Notes: generated by a model from the letters alone, not told the origin. 64,000 nt of DNA from Lachnospiraceae bacterium (GCA_024682075.1 JAIKZQ010000048.1:1-64000); one strand, 5' to 3'; counted from the first letter of the stretch, positions 1 through 9,463 are shown. A program made the numbers and translations.

Positions 1-602
1 GAATTCTCCTGGATCTCTACGCCCATGTTGTAAAGCTGCTGGATAGGAGCGTTACAAGCAAGGAAGTTGTGAGGTCTGGGACCGAAGGATATGATCTTAA
101 GGTTATTAAGAGCATAAACTGCATTAGCGATAGGAAGGAAATCGTGGATCATGTCAGCGCAATCCTCAGCGTCGCCGACAGGATACTCGGGGATATAAGC
201 CTTTACGCTTCTGAGGTGGAGATTGTAGCTTGCATTGAGCATTCCACAGTAAGCATCTCCTCTGCCGTCCTGAAGATCAGCCTGGCTCTCCTCAGCAGCT
301 GCACAGAACATCTTGGGGCCTTCGAAATGCTTTGCAAGAAGGGTCTCGGAGATCTCGGGACCAAAGTTTCCGAGATATACGCAAAGAGCTTCGCATCCTG
401 CCTTCTTGATATCCTCAAGAGCATTGACCATGTCAATCTCGCTCTCAACGATACAGATAGGGCACTCATAGATGTCAGCTGCATCATACTTCTTGGTATA
501 AGCTTCAACAAGAGCCTTGCGGCGGTTAACTGCAAGTGACTCGGGGAAACAGTCGCGGCTTACTGCCACGATTCCGACCTTTACTTTGGGAATATTGATC
601 AT
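1..602 (-). CDS. L-fucose/L-arabinose isomerase family protein (3' end outside window)
   Basis: The reading frame starts at ATG 602 behind a perfect AGGAGG (608-613) and stays open to the window edge, so about 200 N-terminal residues are visible. The N-terminus (INIPKVKVGIVAVSRDCFP) and the later stretch SFGPRPHNFLACNAPIQQLY are typical of the fucose/arabinose isomerase-like family, which interconverts aldoses and ketoses or contains uncharacterised relatives. The metal-binding C-terminal part is not in the window, so activity cannot be judged. No same-strand gene lies close upstream, so it probably has its own promoter in 603-707. Family assignment is fairly sure; substrate is unknown. Confidence 0.75.
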   Translation of the reverse strand, partial: MINIPKVKVGIVAVSRDCFPESLAVNRRKALVEAYTKKYDAADIYECPICIVESEIDMVNALEDIKKAGCEALCVYLGNFGPEISETLLAKHFEGPKMFCAAAEESQADLQDGRGDAYCGMLNASYNLHLRSVKAYIPEYPVGDAEDCADMIHDFLPIANAVYALNNLKIISFGPRPHNFLACNAPIQQLYNMGVEIQEN

Positions 603-623
603 ATTGTACCTCCTGCACATTTT

Positions 624-641
624 GTCCCTTCAGTTAGGGAC
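624..641 (-). promoter_or_regulatory. Small hairpin in the 5' leader of the isomerase-like gene
   Basis: GTCCCT (624-629) and AGGGAC (636-641) form a 6-bp stem with a 6-nt loop about 10 nt upstream of the ribosome site. A TAAAAT box lies further upstream around 655-660 on the minus strand. The hairpin may affect translation or be incidental. Confidence 0.25.
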
Positions 642-707
642 CCTATGAAAACGATTTTATCACATCGACCTTAAACAATAAACTCAAATGTTGCCGTCTG
701 AAAACCA

Positions 708-1529
708 TTAATTGCGATTTGAATCATCAGCCAGGAAGAATTCCGCCACTCTGTCCAGAAAATCGGGGGCTTCTTCATACAGCCCGTGTCCCAGTTCCTC
801 ATACATATACAGCCTGCAGTCCGGGATCTGAGAAGCAATCTCCTCGGAAGCCCTGCCCGTGACAATTTTGTCCAGTTTTCCTCCAATGACCAGCGTGGGG
901 GCCGTGATCCTGTGCAGTTCATCATACGAATCATGGGTAAGACCGGAGGCAGCCAGGGTAATGAACCTTCCGAAGCTCTTGGGGCGTCCGAAATTCCCCA
1001 GCATCAAATGATCCTTCCCGGATTTCAGCCACTTTTCCGAATATGCCCTCCGGGCGGTGTCCTTCATTATGGACTTATAATCCTCTTTCTCAGCCATGCC
1101 GATCCATCTTGTGAGGACATCACAGAGGGTGTCATTCGGTCTGCTGACAGTCACGGCAAGGACAAGCTTATTCACCTTCTCCGGATGATCTATCGCAAGC
1201 CACTGTACGATCATCCCGCCCTGAGACACTCCGACCACGTCCACCTTATCGAGTCCCAGGCTGTCGAGTGCCTTAGCCAGATCATCAGCCATCTGACGTG
1301 CAGTCGTCCCGGATGAGATATCCCGCCTCCGGCTGAACGCATATACGGTAAAATCCTTTGCAAACCTTCTGTAAAGTATCGCAAATGGTATTGCCAGACC
1401 TTTGACGGTCCTGAGTCCGTCGCCGACACCCGGGAGAATTATGGCGTTTCTTTTTCCCGTGCCGAACTTTATGTAATCAATCTTCCCGCCGTCAAATTCG
1501 GCAAGGCCATTTTGGGCTTTGTAGAACAT
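708..1529 (-). CDS. alpha/beta hydrolase
   Basis: A 273-residue soluble alpha/beta-hydrolase. The nucleophile elbow GVSQGG places the catalytic Ser at residue 102. The candidate acid is the Asp in GGKLDKIV and the candidate His is in ELGHGLYEEAPDF near the C-terminus, the usual order for the fold. No signal peptide or membrane segment is seen, so it is cytoplasmic. The ATG at 1529 follows GGAGA with 7-nt spacing. It is the last gene of a minus-strand run (helicase, Nudix, hydrolase) with only 16 nt to the Nudix stop, so co-transcription is likely. Substrate cannot be predicted. Confidence 0.8.
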   Translation of the reverse strand: MFYKAQNGLAEFDGGKIDYIKFGTGKRNAIILPGVGDGLRTVKGLAIPFAILYRRFAKDFTVYAFSRRRDISSGTTARQMADDLAKALDSLGLDKVDVVGVSQGGMIVQWLAIDHPEKVNKLVLAVTVSRPNDTLCDVLTRWIGMAEKEDYKSIMKDTARRAYSEKWLKSGKDHLMLGNFGRPKSFGRFITLAASGLTHDSYDELHRITAPTLVIGGKLDKIVTGRASEEIASQIPDCRLYMYEELGHGLYEEAPDFLDRVAEFFLADDSNRN

Positions 1530-1545
1530 AACATAATCTCCGGGT

Positions 1546-1956
1546 TTATTTACACATCAACGACTTTTTGATCTTTTCCAGCAATGCGCGGTCAGCCGGA
1601 AGCCATTCAACACTGTCAATGGTTTCTGCGGTAAGCCACCTGGCGTCCTCGGCTTCTTTAAGTTCAAGATGACCCGAAACCACTTCAGCCCAGAAACACT
1701 GCATGAAAAGGTGAAAAGTCGGATAATCATATTCGATCGTATCGATAAGATCTCCCACCACTATCTCCGTGGCAAGTTCCTCCCTTATTTCCCTCTTAAG
1801 TGCATCCTGTGGAGTCTCGCCTTCTTCTATCTTACCGCCGGGAAATTCCCACTTTCCCTCAAATTCTCCGTAACCACGGGCCGTGGAAAAGATCCTGGTC
1901 TTATTATCCATGCTGTCGCAGATTATTGCAGCGACAACGTTAACAGTTCTTATCAT
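1546..1956 (-). CDS. Nudix hydrolase (MutT-like)
   Basis: A 136-residue Nudix protein. The Nudix box is visible as GGKIEEGE followed by seven residues and REIREEL, carrying the metal-binding glutamates. The Gly that normally follows REUxEEx is Ala here (EELATE). Family members cleave nucleoside diphosphates linked to other groups, such as oxidised dNTPs. The start codon overlaps the stop of the upstream helicase gene (ATGA, 1953-1956), so the two are translationally coupled. No signal peptide. Role is open: nucleotide-pool cleaning or processing of a nucleotide signal in step with the helicase. Confidence 0.85.
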   Translation of the reverse strand: MIRTVNVVAAIICDSMDNKTRIFSTARGYGEFEGKWEFPGGKIEEGETPQDALKREIREELATEIVVGDLIDTIEYDYPTFHLFMQCFWAEVVSGHLELKEAEDARWLTAETIDSVEWLPADRALLEKIKKSLMCK

Positions 1957-4091
1957 ATTTCTTCAATGCCCAAATTCTTCAAGTACTGATATGTACCATC
2001 ATAATATTGCGGAAGACGTGTGCTGTCTTCCCAAAAGCCGGTAGGTGTTTTATTGGAATTACCTTCAGGAACACAGATGACCATTCCGGATCTGGCTCGT
2101 GTCAGTAAAACCCTATATGCATTCAACATATATTTCATTAATTCCTGTCTGCTTTCACTGTCAGGAGTTAACTTAACCCATTTGGTCTGTCTGTTAAATC
2201 TATAGTAATTCCATTTTCCGTCTTCAAATCTCATATCCGCATCCCAAAGCAGACATGTATAATCAAGTTCCAGTCCCTGAACCTGAATTTCTGTTGCAGC
2301 ATCCTCAAGATAATTAGATGACCTCGTATCTGCTTTATCCTCTAAAAACCAATGTACTGCATTTTCATCACCTGTCTGCAAGACATGAATTCCCAAAGGT
2401 TTATATCTTGCTGATTCTTTTGTGATCAGCACACCGGTTCTTTCGCTTCCTCTCACTTTATCATGAAGCCATCTTTTAGCTTTTTCCATATCCCTGGTCA
2501 AAACGATCGGATATTTTTCTTTGATCTCCGAGTAAATGTCTGCCGCTTCTTCATCAACATCAAGCAATGCATGCACAAACGCAGATAATTTTTCTGCACG
2601 ATATGAACGTAATGAAACTCCTAAATGTAATTTGTCGGAATATGTAACGTTCTTATTCTCGGAGAGAAGTTCATTCACCATTCCTTCCGCATATTCCGGT
2701 TCAGTTAATTTCGGAGAAATGTATACTTTCCATTCAGTGAATTTTTCATTTAACGCTTTGATCCATTCGGATATTCCTGCTTCGCCTGTATTGATCTCCT
2801 GACCGCCTCCTACCAGGCACACAATGGTAGCCCAATCCTCACGCTGATCAAGAGACCATATCAGAAATGCTGCTTCTGATAAAGGAAAATTCGGAACCTT
2901 CAGTTTGTTACCATATGTTCCGCCTCTCTTTAAGTAATCAGCTAATCTTTTATGAGTCCATGAACGCTGCGCCTCATCAAAAATGGCAACATGCTCAACT
3001 TCTCCATATCCGGAATCTTTCATCTTAACAGCTTTTTCCGGGTCTATCTCCAACACCCCGTTTTCAACGGGATTTTTTATCTTGGAAAGCATATTATCTC
3101 TATAACGATGGATTATCTGGATGAATTTTCCGACTTCACGTTTAGAATCTGATAGTTTTTTTGCTTCTCCCCTGGCTCTGCACTTTGCATAGTTATCCTT
3201 TGCCAGGGCTTCGTTCAAAACAGCTACCAAAGGACCGTTTCCGGACAAATAAACTGCCCCTTCATCCTCCATTGGTTTATCCGAATCCTGGTAAGTCTGC
3301 TTCACAGCTACATCTAATCCTACCAAAGTTTTTCCGGCGCCCGGAACCCCGGTCACAAAGCAGATACTTTTCTCTCCATTTTCTTTGCTTTTTCGAATCA
3401 CATCCAAAACATACGAAATAGTTGCATCCGTAGATACTTTGTCTGCTTCATGTCTTGTAATAACCTCAACGGAATGGCTCTCATATAAAGTCCTGGCTGC
3501 CTCAATTATCGTCGGAGTAGGTGAATACGGGCTGATTATCCAGGCCGGATCAACCTCCTCCTCATCCGGAAATGCCGATATGACTGCTTCTATAAGATCA
3601 TTGATCCCTTTTTCACCGGTTACCAGAGGATTCACAACCCTATCGTTATATACTGATGACTGAACAACACTTGATGAATTTTTGTATTTGGTGGCAATAA
3701 GTATAGGAACGATTAATTTGTTTTCGCTGTACTTATGAAAATTCTTCAAATCCAGAGCATAATCCAACACCTGATCTACGTCCGCCTCAAGAACGCTCGA
3801 TTCTCCCACCTTGAATTCCAAGCAGAATATAATCCCCCTCAAAAGAAGTACAACGTCAATCCTTTTCCCAAGGCGGGGAATATCATATTCAAAAACTATG
3901 CGACCATCGATATGTTGTAATTCGCCCAAAGATCTTTTGAGAATATCTATCTCATTTATCCAGGCTTCCCTTGTACCGGTGAGTGCATCTCCATGATACT
4001 TATCACATAATGATCCAAAAACAGATTCACGATCCCTCTCAAGAAAAACCTCTATGCTGCTCTCATATAAGCATCTGGGACTACCATTCAT
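1953..4091 (-). CDS. Schlafen-group-3-like (DUF2075) DNA/RNA helicase with N-terminal nuclease-like domain
   Basis: A 712-residue protein. Residues about 60-130 contain a PD-(D/E)xK-like signature: an Asp in RIDVVLLLRG followed by E-F-K in FCLEFKVGE. The middle carries a Walker A motif (VTGVPGAGKT) and a Walker B of the DEAQR type (VAIFDEAQRSW), typical of the DUF2075 helicase family. The C-terminus has superfamily-1-like helicase motifs (EIQVQGLELDY, YRVLLTRARSGM). Such proteins are cytoplasmic and often lie in restriction or defence contexts. ATG 4091 is chosen because AAGAGGA precedes it at good spacing; a TTG at 4097 lacks this. It heads the operon with Nudix and hydrolase. Confidence 0.8.
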   Translation of the reverse strand: MNGSPRCLYESSIEVFLERDRESVFGSLCDKYHGDALTGTREAWINEIDILKRSLGELQHIDGRIVFEYDIPRLGKRIDVVLLLRGIIFCLEFKVGESSVLEADVDQVLDYALDLKNFHKYSENKLIVPILIATKYKNSSSVVQSSVYNDRVVNPLVTGEKGINDLIEAVISAFPDEEEVDPAWIISPYSPTPTIIEAARTLYESHSVEVITRHEADKVSTDATISYVLDVIRKSKENGEKSICFVTGVPGAGKTLVGLDVAVKQTYQDSDKPMEDEGAVYLSGNGPLVAVLNEALAKDNYAKCRARGEAKKLSDSKREVGKFIQIIHRYRDNMLSKIKNPVENGVLEIDPEKAVKMKDSGYGEVEHVAIFDEAQRSWTHKRLADYLKRGGTYGNKLKVPNFPLSEAAFLIWSLDQREDWATIVCLVGGGQEINTGEAGISEWIKALNEKFTEWKVYISPKLTEPEYAEGMVNELLSENKNVTYSDKLHLGVSLRSYRAEKLSAFVHALLDVDEEAADIYSEIKEKYPIVLTRDMEKAKRWLHDKVRGSERTGVLITKESARYKPLGIHVLQTGDENAVHWFLEDKADTRSSNYLEDAATEIQVQGLELDYTCLLWDADMRFEDGKWNYYRFNRQTKWVKLTPDSESRQELMKYMLNAYRVLLTRARSGMVICVPEGNSNKTPTGFWEDSTRLPQYYDGTYQYLKNLGIEEI

Positions 4092-4122
4092 AATCAATCC
4101 TCTTTATTCGGTCCTTTTCGCA

Positions 4123-4150
4123 AAAGAGTCACCCCGGGGGATGACTCTTT
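4123..4150 (-). terminator. Intrinsic terminator or attenuator upstream of the helicase gene
   Basis: AAAGAGTCA (4123-4131) and TGACTCTTT (4142-4150) pair around a C/G-rich loop. On the minus strand the stem ends in TTTT. It can end transcription of the membrane-protein gene that stops at 4329, but it sits only about 30 nt before the helicase start. The 4151-4328 stretch holds no convincing gene. Confidence 0.6.
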
Positions 4151-4281
4151 CTCAGTATTAATCATATTCTGCCATTATGCCAATATAGCCTGATGAAAGC
4201 TTGTTGAAACGGTAAGTCCCGTGCAATCAATGCCATTAGCCGCAGCCATTTCAGGAACCGTAATACGTAACCACAAATATA

Positions 4282-4310
4282 ATTATATCCCGATTCACAT
4301 CCAATGCAAA
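4282..4310 (-). promoter_or_regulatory. Candidate promoter upstream of the 4123-4150 hairpin
   Basis: On the minus strand TTTGCA (4310-4305) is followed after 17 nt by a perfect TATAAT (4287-4282). A transcript would start near 4275, pass through the 4150-4123 terminator-like hairpin and then reach the helicase gene. It could drive the helicase operon with attenuation, or a short RNA. Confidence 0.4.
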
Positions 4311-4328
4311 TCCGGCAGCTCGCTCTTC

Positions 4329-5561
4329 TCAGAACTCTATTCCCGCTACTTTCCACTCGCCATCGATCTTCACAAAATAGAATTTGCCATCCGTAAGAAG
4401 AATCTCAGGCTCTCTCGGGCCCCACTCCATAGTAAGATACTGTTCCACCATGACTTCGCAATAAAACGCATCATCACTGTAACTGATAAAATCAAGCACC
4501 TCGGTGCTGTGTATCTCCTCGGCAAGATGCCTTGTGAAGTACCTGAGTTCCGCATGAGTCATGTAATAAAGGAATATATTGTCGGGAGTAAAGTATGATC
4601 TGACGGTACTCTCGGCAAGGTCTCCGGAAACAAAGCTCGCATATGCCGAAACGGCCCGGGAAGCAAGCTCCTCCATCTCCTCACGTCCCGCGCAGTCCCT
4701 AGGATAATCGGTCCTGTAAATGCCTCCGGCCTCATCATACACGACAGGCACCTCGGCTCCGTCTGCCGTCCTGGCAGTCACGACAGGTTCAAAAAACAAT
4801 CCTTCACACACTCTTTCCGTCATGGGAGGTATCTGTGTGAACTCATCAAAGAATCTCTGAACTGCCGGAGCTTCTTCTACCGATGTGACCGCTGCCTCCG
4901 GAAGGATCTTTCCGTTGATATATATGTCTATGTTTTCCGGCGCCTCTATAAGCACGCTTACTTCAGGCTCAACGGGAAAAATGAGATTGGCAAGTTCCCA
5001 CCTCGGAATATCCGCATCACTTGTGCGCGGTACCTCCTGATACTCGGCACGGGCAATGACCGAATCTCCCGAACTGATATCGAACACAGGGTGTTCCTCA
5101 CTGCTTACGGACTTATCCTCGGAAAAAGAGATCCCGCCCTGACCCAGCATTCCGCTCATATAGTCAAGAACTTCCTTTTCCGATTCATATTCACCTGCTC
5201 CCGGCTTTTCGGAAAGCAGGTCATAGATTCCGTTCACATCGCCTGCCCTGAACAAAACCATGACGTCCTCGGTTATAACCTCGGGTCTGGATGCACGGTA
5301 ATCCGTTTCATACTTATCCAGGTAATCATAAAACCTTCCGAGAAATACAGATATCACGATCATGAGCGCAGCTATCCAGGTCAGAAGAAAGACCCTGTAT
5401 ATAGCAGCCCCTTTACGCCTCCTGGCATACGTATACCCTTTGGCATCCTTTTTCTTTTCATCAGGGGACGGAACATCACCGGGCTCAGTGATATCTTCTA
5501 TCTCTTCCAGCTCCGCAGGCTCTTCGTTATCAACTTTTATTTCTTTGATTTCTTCAGACAT
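4329..5561 (-). CDS. Single-pass membrane protein of unknown function
   Basis: A 410-residue protein I do not recognise. The first 50 residues are acidic then basic (PSPDEKKKDAKG, ARRRKG), followed by one membrane helix at about residues 55-78 and a large extracytoplasmic part. The last ~100 residues, ending GKFYFVKIDGEWKVAGIEF, look like an NTF2-like fold. The start at 5561 has AAGGAAG upstream. It follows the phosphodiester glycosidase-like gene by 7 nt and is the last gene of the operon headed by the hybrid kinase at 9463, so it probably acts at the cell surface in the same response. Confidence 0.65.
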   Translation of the reverse strand: MSEEIKEIKVDNEEPAELEEIEDITEPGDVPSPDEKKKDAKGYTYARRRKGAAIYRVFLLTWIAALMIVISVFLGRFYDYLDKYETDYRASRPEVITEDVMVLFRAGDVNGIYDLLSEKPGAGEYESEKEVLDYMSGMLGQGGISFSEDKSVSSEEHPVFDISSGDSVIARAEYQEVPRTSDADIPRWELANLIFPVEPEVSVLIEAPENIDIYINGKILPEAAVTSVEEAPAVQRFFDEFTQIPPMTERVCEGLFFEPVVTARTADGAEVPVVYDEAGGIYRTDYPRDCAGREEMEELASRAVSAYASFVSGDLAESTVRSYFTPDNIFLYYMTHAELRYFTRHLAEEIHSTEVLDFISYSDDAFYCEVMVEQYLTMEWGPREPEILLTDGKFYFVKIDGEWKVAGIEF

Positions 5562-5568
5562 ATCTTCC

Positions 5569-6675
5569 TTATTCCGAATCAGATAACGGCATCACGATGA
5601 AAGCTGTGGGAATACGCCTGGTATCTCTTACGGTTGCATTGTCCACGATTATCTCGCCTTCATAGAACATGGTCGAGGACATTCCTCCGTCCATGTTCGC
5701 TGCGTTGATGGCACCGTAATCAAGCATGATCTCTATCAGGTCAGCCATCGTTGCTCCCAGGGAAGAGCTCTTTCTTCCCTCTATCACAAGCATGAGAACG
5801 GCACCGTCATCACGCTGGCCGATAGCAGTCCTGGGATTAAGTCCTCCACCCGCACCCTGATATGGCACGGCGGCACCGTTCACGACAAGTGCGGGACCGA
5901 ATGTCACGGCATCTCTTATTCCCATGTCCATTGCAGCACTTGCTGTCATATTGCCGACTATCAGGATATTATCCTCGTTGAAGCCATAGACTCCGTAGGT
6001 CCGTCCATCATTTCCGTTAAGGCATCTGCCGTTTGAAATGACAACTCCCTCAGGCCATGCGCCGCTTCCGAGGCCGTTATTGTCTTCATACTTTCCACCG
6101 TTTATTCCCGCAACAGCTCCGTTATTCTCGACATGCTGCTGTATCGTCCATCCCATGTATCCGTGGGTGTAGCTGGGGATCGAAGAAACCACTACTCTTG
6201 AAGGATCATATACTATCATCATCATTCCGGAGTAAGTTTCACCATGAACTTCATGGATCTCTATGCCGTCTCCGTCAGGATCATCATGCACATATCCGCT
6301 TTCGGGATCCGCGGAAGCTTCATCTGCTCCGTCCGCTGCCTGCACATCAGGATCGGCTGACAGATCAAAAATGACCAGGGACACATCCGTGATCTCCTGT
6401 ATCTCCTCGGTTCTGTTACGGGTCTGTATCTCCGCTATCTCTTCGTCGGTAAGATAGAGTCTGGCGAGTATGCCTCCCGCACTGGATTCCATTACGGAAG
6501 AAACAAACAGATCCCTGAAATGCGGCGAAGGTCCCTTGTTGATGAGGTACAGAAAAAGATACAATCCCAGCACGATCACCAGGATTGTAAGAATGAGCCA
6601 CGTAAAAAAGCGTCCGATGTAGATCGCAAGCCTTCTTAAGCCCGATATTTTCCCCTCTTTGACAGTTCTGCTCAT
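5569..6675 (-). CDS. Phosphodiester glycosidase (NAGPA-domain) family, membrane-anchored
   Basis: A 368-residue protein with an N-terminal membrane helix (about 18-45) and an extracytoplasmic NAGPA/DUF2233 domain over roughly residues 140-365. The domain signature is clear: AGINGGKYEDNNG, GPALVVNG, LNPRTAIGQRDDG, INAANMDGGMSSTMF and a final RRIPTAFIV. Characterised relatives remove GlcNAc from phosphodiester linkages; bacterial ones are linked to surface polysaccharide turnover. It lies between a hybrid sensor kinase (13 nt upstream) and the membrane protein (7 nt downstream). The ATG has no strong ribosome site, which suggests coupling to the kinase gene. An Asp-rich linker follows the helix. 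Confidence 0.85.
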   Translation of the reverse strand: MSRTVKEGKISGLRRLAIYIGRFFTWLILTILVIVLGLYLFLYLINKGPSPHFRDLFVSSVMESSAGGILARLYLTDEEIAEIQTRNRTEEIQEITDVSLVIFDLSADPDVQAADGADEASADPESGYVHDDPDGDGIEIHEVHGETYSGMMMIVYDPSRVVVSSIPSYTHGYMGWTIQQHVENNGAVAGINGGKYEDNNGLGSGAWPEGVVISNGRCLNGNDGRTYGVYGFNEDNILIVGNMTASAAMDMGIRDAVTFGPALVVNGAAVPYQGAGGGLNPRTAIGQRDDGAVLMLVIEGRKSSSLGATMADLIEIMLDYGAINAANMDGGMSSTMFYEGEIIVDNATVRDTRRIPTAFIVMPLSDSE

Positions 6676-6688
6676 TTATTCACTAGGA

Positions 6689-9463
6689 TCATTTCCCTGC
6701 AAGTTTGTCACAGACTTCTCTGTACTTCTTCAGGAAATCATCCATATCCTTATCTATAAAATCTATATCGCCGTCCCTGCCGGCAAATTCATGTTTCCTG
6801 GCCCTCTCCGAGAAAGCGGCAAGTCCAACCGTAGCCATATGGCCCTTGATCGTGTGGGCATATCTTCTGTAGCCCTCAAGGTCATCCTTGCTACGGTACT
6901 CTTTGAGCATCCGGGTATTCTCATCACATTCACCTGCGACGCTCTTAACTATCTCTTCAAGGATTTCCTCCTGATTTCCGGTATGTTCAAGTGCTGAGTC
7001 GTAATCAAGTCCTTCTATGGCAGTCAGCCTCTTTTCAAGCGGAGACTTTTCGGTGGAAAAATGAATGACATCCGCACCCGTTTCAAGCACCTTGTCCGGG
7101 GGAAGGTACTTCTTGACTGTCTGCTCGAGCAGTGCTGAGTCAATGGGCTTGGTAAGATAATCGGCAAATCCTGCATCCAGGTACATCTGTCTGCTGCCCG
7201 CTATCGCATTGGCCGTAAGCACGATCGCAACAGTATCTCTGTTAAGGGATGCATCATCATCCCTGATCCTCTGAAGAGTTTCGATTCCGTCCATCTCAGG
7301 CATCATGTGGTCAAGAAGAATAACGTCATATTTCCTCTTCCGGCACATTTCTATAGCCTTTGCTCCTCTATCACATGTATCGGGAGTTATGCCTGCGTGC
7401 TTCAGGAACAATCCGACTATCTTGAGATTGGAGGCATTGTCATCAACGGTGAGTACAGCTGCGGAAGGAGCTCGGTAATCACATTCGATTTCTTTTTCAG
7501 GCAGCCTTTTAGCGGATTCCATGAAATCTTCCCTGACAGGCTGCTTATCAAACACCCTGACAGGAAGCACGACCTTGAAAACCGATCCCTCACCCAGCTT
7601 GCTCTCAACACTTATTGTTCCGCCCATCGAATCAACGATATTCTTGACAATTGCAAGGCCAAGACCCGTTCCCTCAATGTGTCGGTTTTTTCTGATGTCG
7701 GCACGTGCAAAGGCTTCAAAGAGATTCTTCTGACCTTCTTCACTGATTCCGCGGCCCGTGTCCTTGATGTCAAGTTTCAGGGTAAAACTGTCATCGGCAA
7801 CATACTCTCCTCCTATCATCAGAGTCACGGAGCCTTTGTCGGTATACTTTATCGCATTATTTATCAGATTGATAAGTATCTGGCGGATCCTTATCTCATC
7901 GGAGATCTGTCCGTCGGGAATCTCATTTAACAGGACTGTATTAAGACCGAGCTTCTTTTCATCGGCTCTTTCCTTAAGCATGGGCATGATATCTCTGAGG
8001 AGCACCGACATGCTGAAATCATTTTCAGTGATCTCCATCTTGCCGGCTTCTATCTTGGAGAAATCCAGGACGTCATTGACCAGCATCAGCAGCATCTTGC
8101 CGGAGCTCTTGACGCTTGAAGCGTAATCATCTATCTGAGGATCCTTGTTCTCACGAAGTATCATTTCATTCATTCCAAGGATGGAATTTATGGGAGTTCG
8201 GATCTCATGCGACATGCTGGCAAGGAAATTGGTCTTTGCTTCCGAAAGAGCCACTGCCTTCTGTTTATCATCACTGATCTTCCTGAGATCGCAGATCTGC
8301 TGCACAACGGAAAGAGTCAGAAATATAGCGAGTCCGACGAGCATCGGAAGCTCGTCATGCAGTGTCGAGGAAAGGTTCAAATAGATCAGTTCGTATAACG
8401 CGCATACAAGGAAACCCGCGAAACCCATCGCAGTGTATTTGTACTCCCTGACACGGCCCTTAATGGTATCTATAACAAGAATCACCATTACAGCAAGAAC
8501 CTGAATACCCAGCAGAATATTGATATACAGGAGGATATCAGAAAATGAGACCACACCCGTAAAATGAAGAATGGGCCAGAAGAGCAGATTGCCTATTGCA
8601 AGATACATCACCTTAGAAATGACCTTGCGGTATCTTCCATGCTGAAGCGCATCGAGATAGAACAGGAGATTAAAAGGCATCAAAAGACATAAAAGATAAT
8701 TCATGACGCCATCAACGTGATAATGTCCGTACACGAAGGGATAAAGATAGGAATTGGTCACTATCCATCCGGAAACGACCAGAATTCCCATGGCTCCGAA
8801 CAGCATCTCAATCCTGCGCTTATACACGATCATCATGGCGAAACTGATCACAACGATCACCGCCGAGAAGATCATCAGTATCTCCGAGAGCATCATTGAA
8901 AGACCGTATCTTTGCATCAGGAAACTGAAAAATGCGCTGTCGGTCGCAACCAATGCTTCCTGAAACACCTGTCCTTGCCTAGAGGTATCATAACGGACAA
9001 GTCTGACCTCAGCGCCTGAATCCGAATTGAAAACAGGGACAACAAAATAGAATCTCTTGACGCATCCTCCGGGAATGATCACGTCACGTTCTGAAATAAA
9101 ATCCTTACGAAACTCCCCGTTTATGTATACCTCCGCATCTCCTCCGATTATCAGGCAAAGATTTGCTTCATCGGGAAGATTCCCGGGAAGCACGGTCACC
9201 GCGGTAAATGTTCCTTCCCCGGAGCCCGGATAGCGATAGGAATTGTCAGGAATCGTCACAGTGCCTTCGGGCGTGGTGATCGTCCAGCCATTCAAGAACT
9301 CCACCTCATCATATTCAAGCGGAGCATTATCATCCAGCCCGCTGAAAAAAAGCAGGCCGAAAACCGAAATGATCAGTACTATAGCAAAGACCAGCTTGCC
9401 GATGGTTATGGGCAATTCTGATGATTGTTCCCTGTCACGGACGCTATTCCCCCTCAGATCCAT
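6689..9463 (-). CDS. Hybrid sensor histidine kinase with receiver and HPt domains
   Basis: A 924-residue membrane kinase. One helix at 23-42, an extracytoplasmic domain at 45-180, then a multi-helix membrane block at about 185-390, resembling 7TMR-DISM sensors. The HisKA box SMSHEIRTPINS gives the phospho-His at 419, and the ATPase N-box is near 531-541 (LINLINNAIKYT). A receiver domain follows (VILLDHMMPEMDG), then a C-terminal HPt domain (YAHTIKGHMATVG). All relay sites are present. A ribosome site AAAGGA precedes ATG 9463. No separate response regulator is adjacent, so the output partner is elsewhere or the downstream surface proteins are the targets by co-expression. Confidence 0.92.
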   Translation of the reverse strand: MDLRGNSVRDREQSSELPITIGKLVFAIVLIISVFGLLFFSGLDDNAPLEYDEVEFLNGWTITTPEGTVTIPDNSYRYPGSGEGTFTAVTVLPGNLPDEANLCLIIGGDAEVYINGEFRKDFISERDVIIPGGCVKRFYFVVPVFNSDSGAEVRLVRYDTSRQGQVFQEALVATDSAFFSFLMQRYGLSMMLSEILMIFSAVIVVISFAMMIVYKRRIEMLFGAMGILVVSGWIVTNSYLYPFVYGHYHVDGVMNYLLCLLMPFNLLFYLDALQHGRYRKVISKVMYLAIGNLLFWPILHFTGVVSFSDILLYINILLGIQVLAVMVILVIDTIKGRVREYKYTAMGFAGFLVCALYELIYLNLSSTLHDELPMLVGLAIFLTLSVVQQICDLRKISDDKQKAVALSEAKTNFLASMSHEIRTPINSILGMNEMILRENKDPQIDDYASSVKSSGKMLLMLVNDVLDFSKIEAGKMEITENDFSMSVLLRDIMPMLKERADEKKLGLNTVLLNEIPDGQISDEIRIRQILINLINNAIKYTDKGSVTLMIGGEYVADDSFTLKLDIKDTGRGISEEGQKNLFEAFARADIRKNRHIEGTGLGLAIVKNIVDSMGGTISVESKLGEGSVFKVVLPVRVFDKQPVREDFMESAKRLPEKEIECDYRAPSAAVLTVDDNASNLKIVGLFLKHAGITPDTCDRGAKAIEMCRKRKYDVILLDHMMPEMDGIETLQRIRDDDASLNRDTVAIVLTANAIAGSRQMYLDAGFADYLTKPIDSALLEQTVKKYLPPDKVLETGADVIHFSTEKSPLEKRLTAIEGLDYDSALEHTGNQEEILEEIVKSVAGECDENTRMLKEYRSKDDLEGYRRYAHTIKGHMATVGLAAFSERARKHEFAGRDGDIDFIDKDMDDFLKKYREVCDKLAGK

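Noticed and set aside
69..539. Open frame of 156 codons on the plus strand
   Set aside because: It is antisense to the isomerase-like gene, whose product is clearly conserved and has a perfect ribosome site.
4162..4356. 64-codon minus-strand frame after the 4329 gene
   Set aside because: Overlaps the end of the membrane-protein gene in another frame, no ribosome site and no family resemblance. A nearby frame reading GTYRFNKLSSGYIG looked like a protein tail but is preceded by stops.
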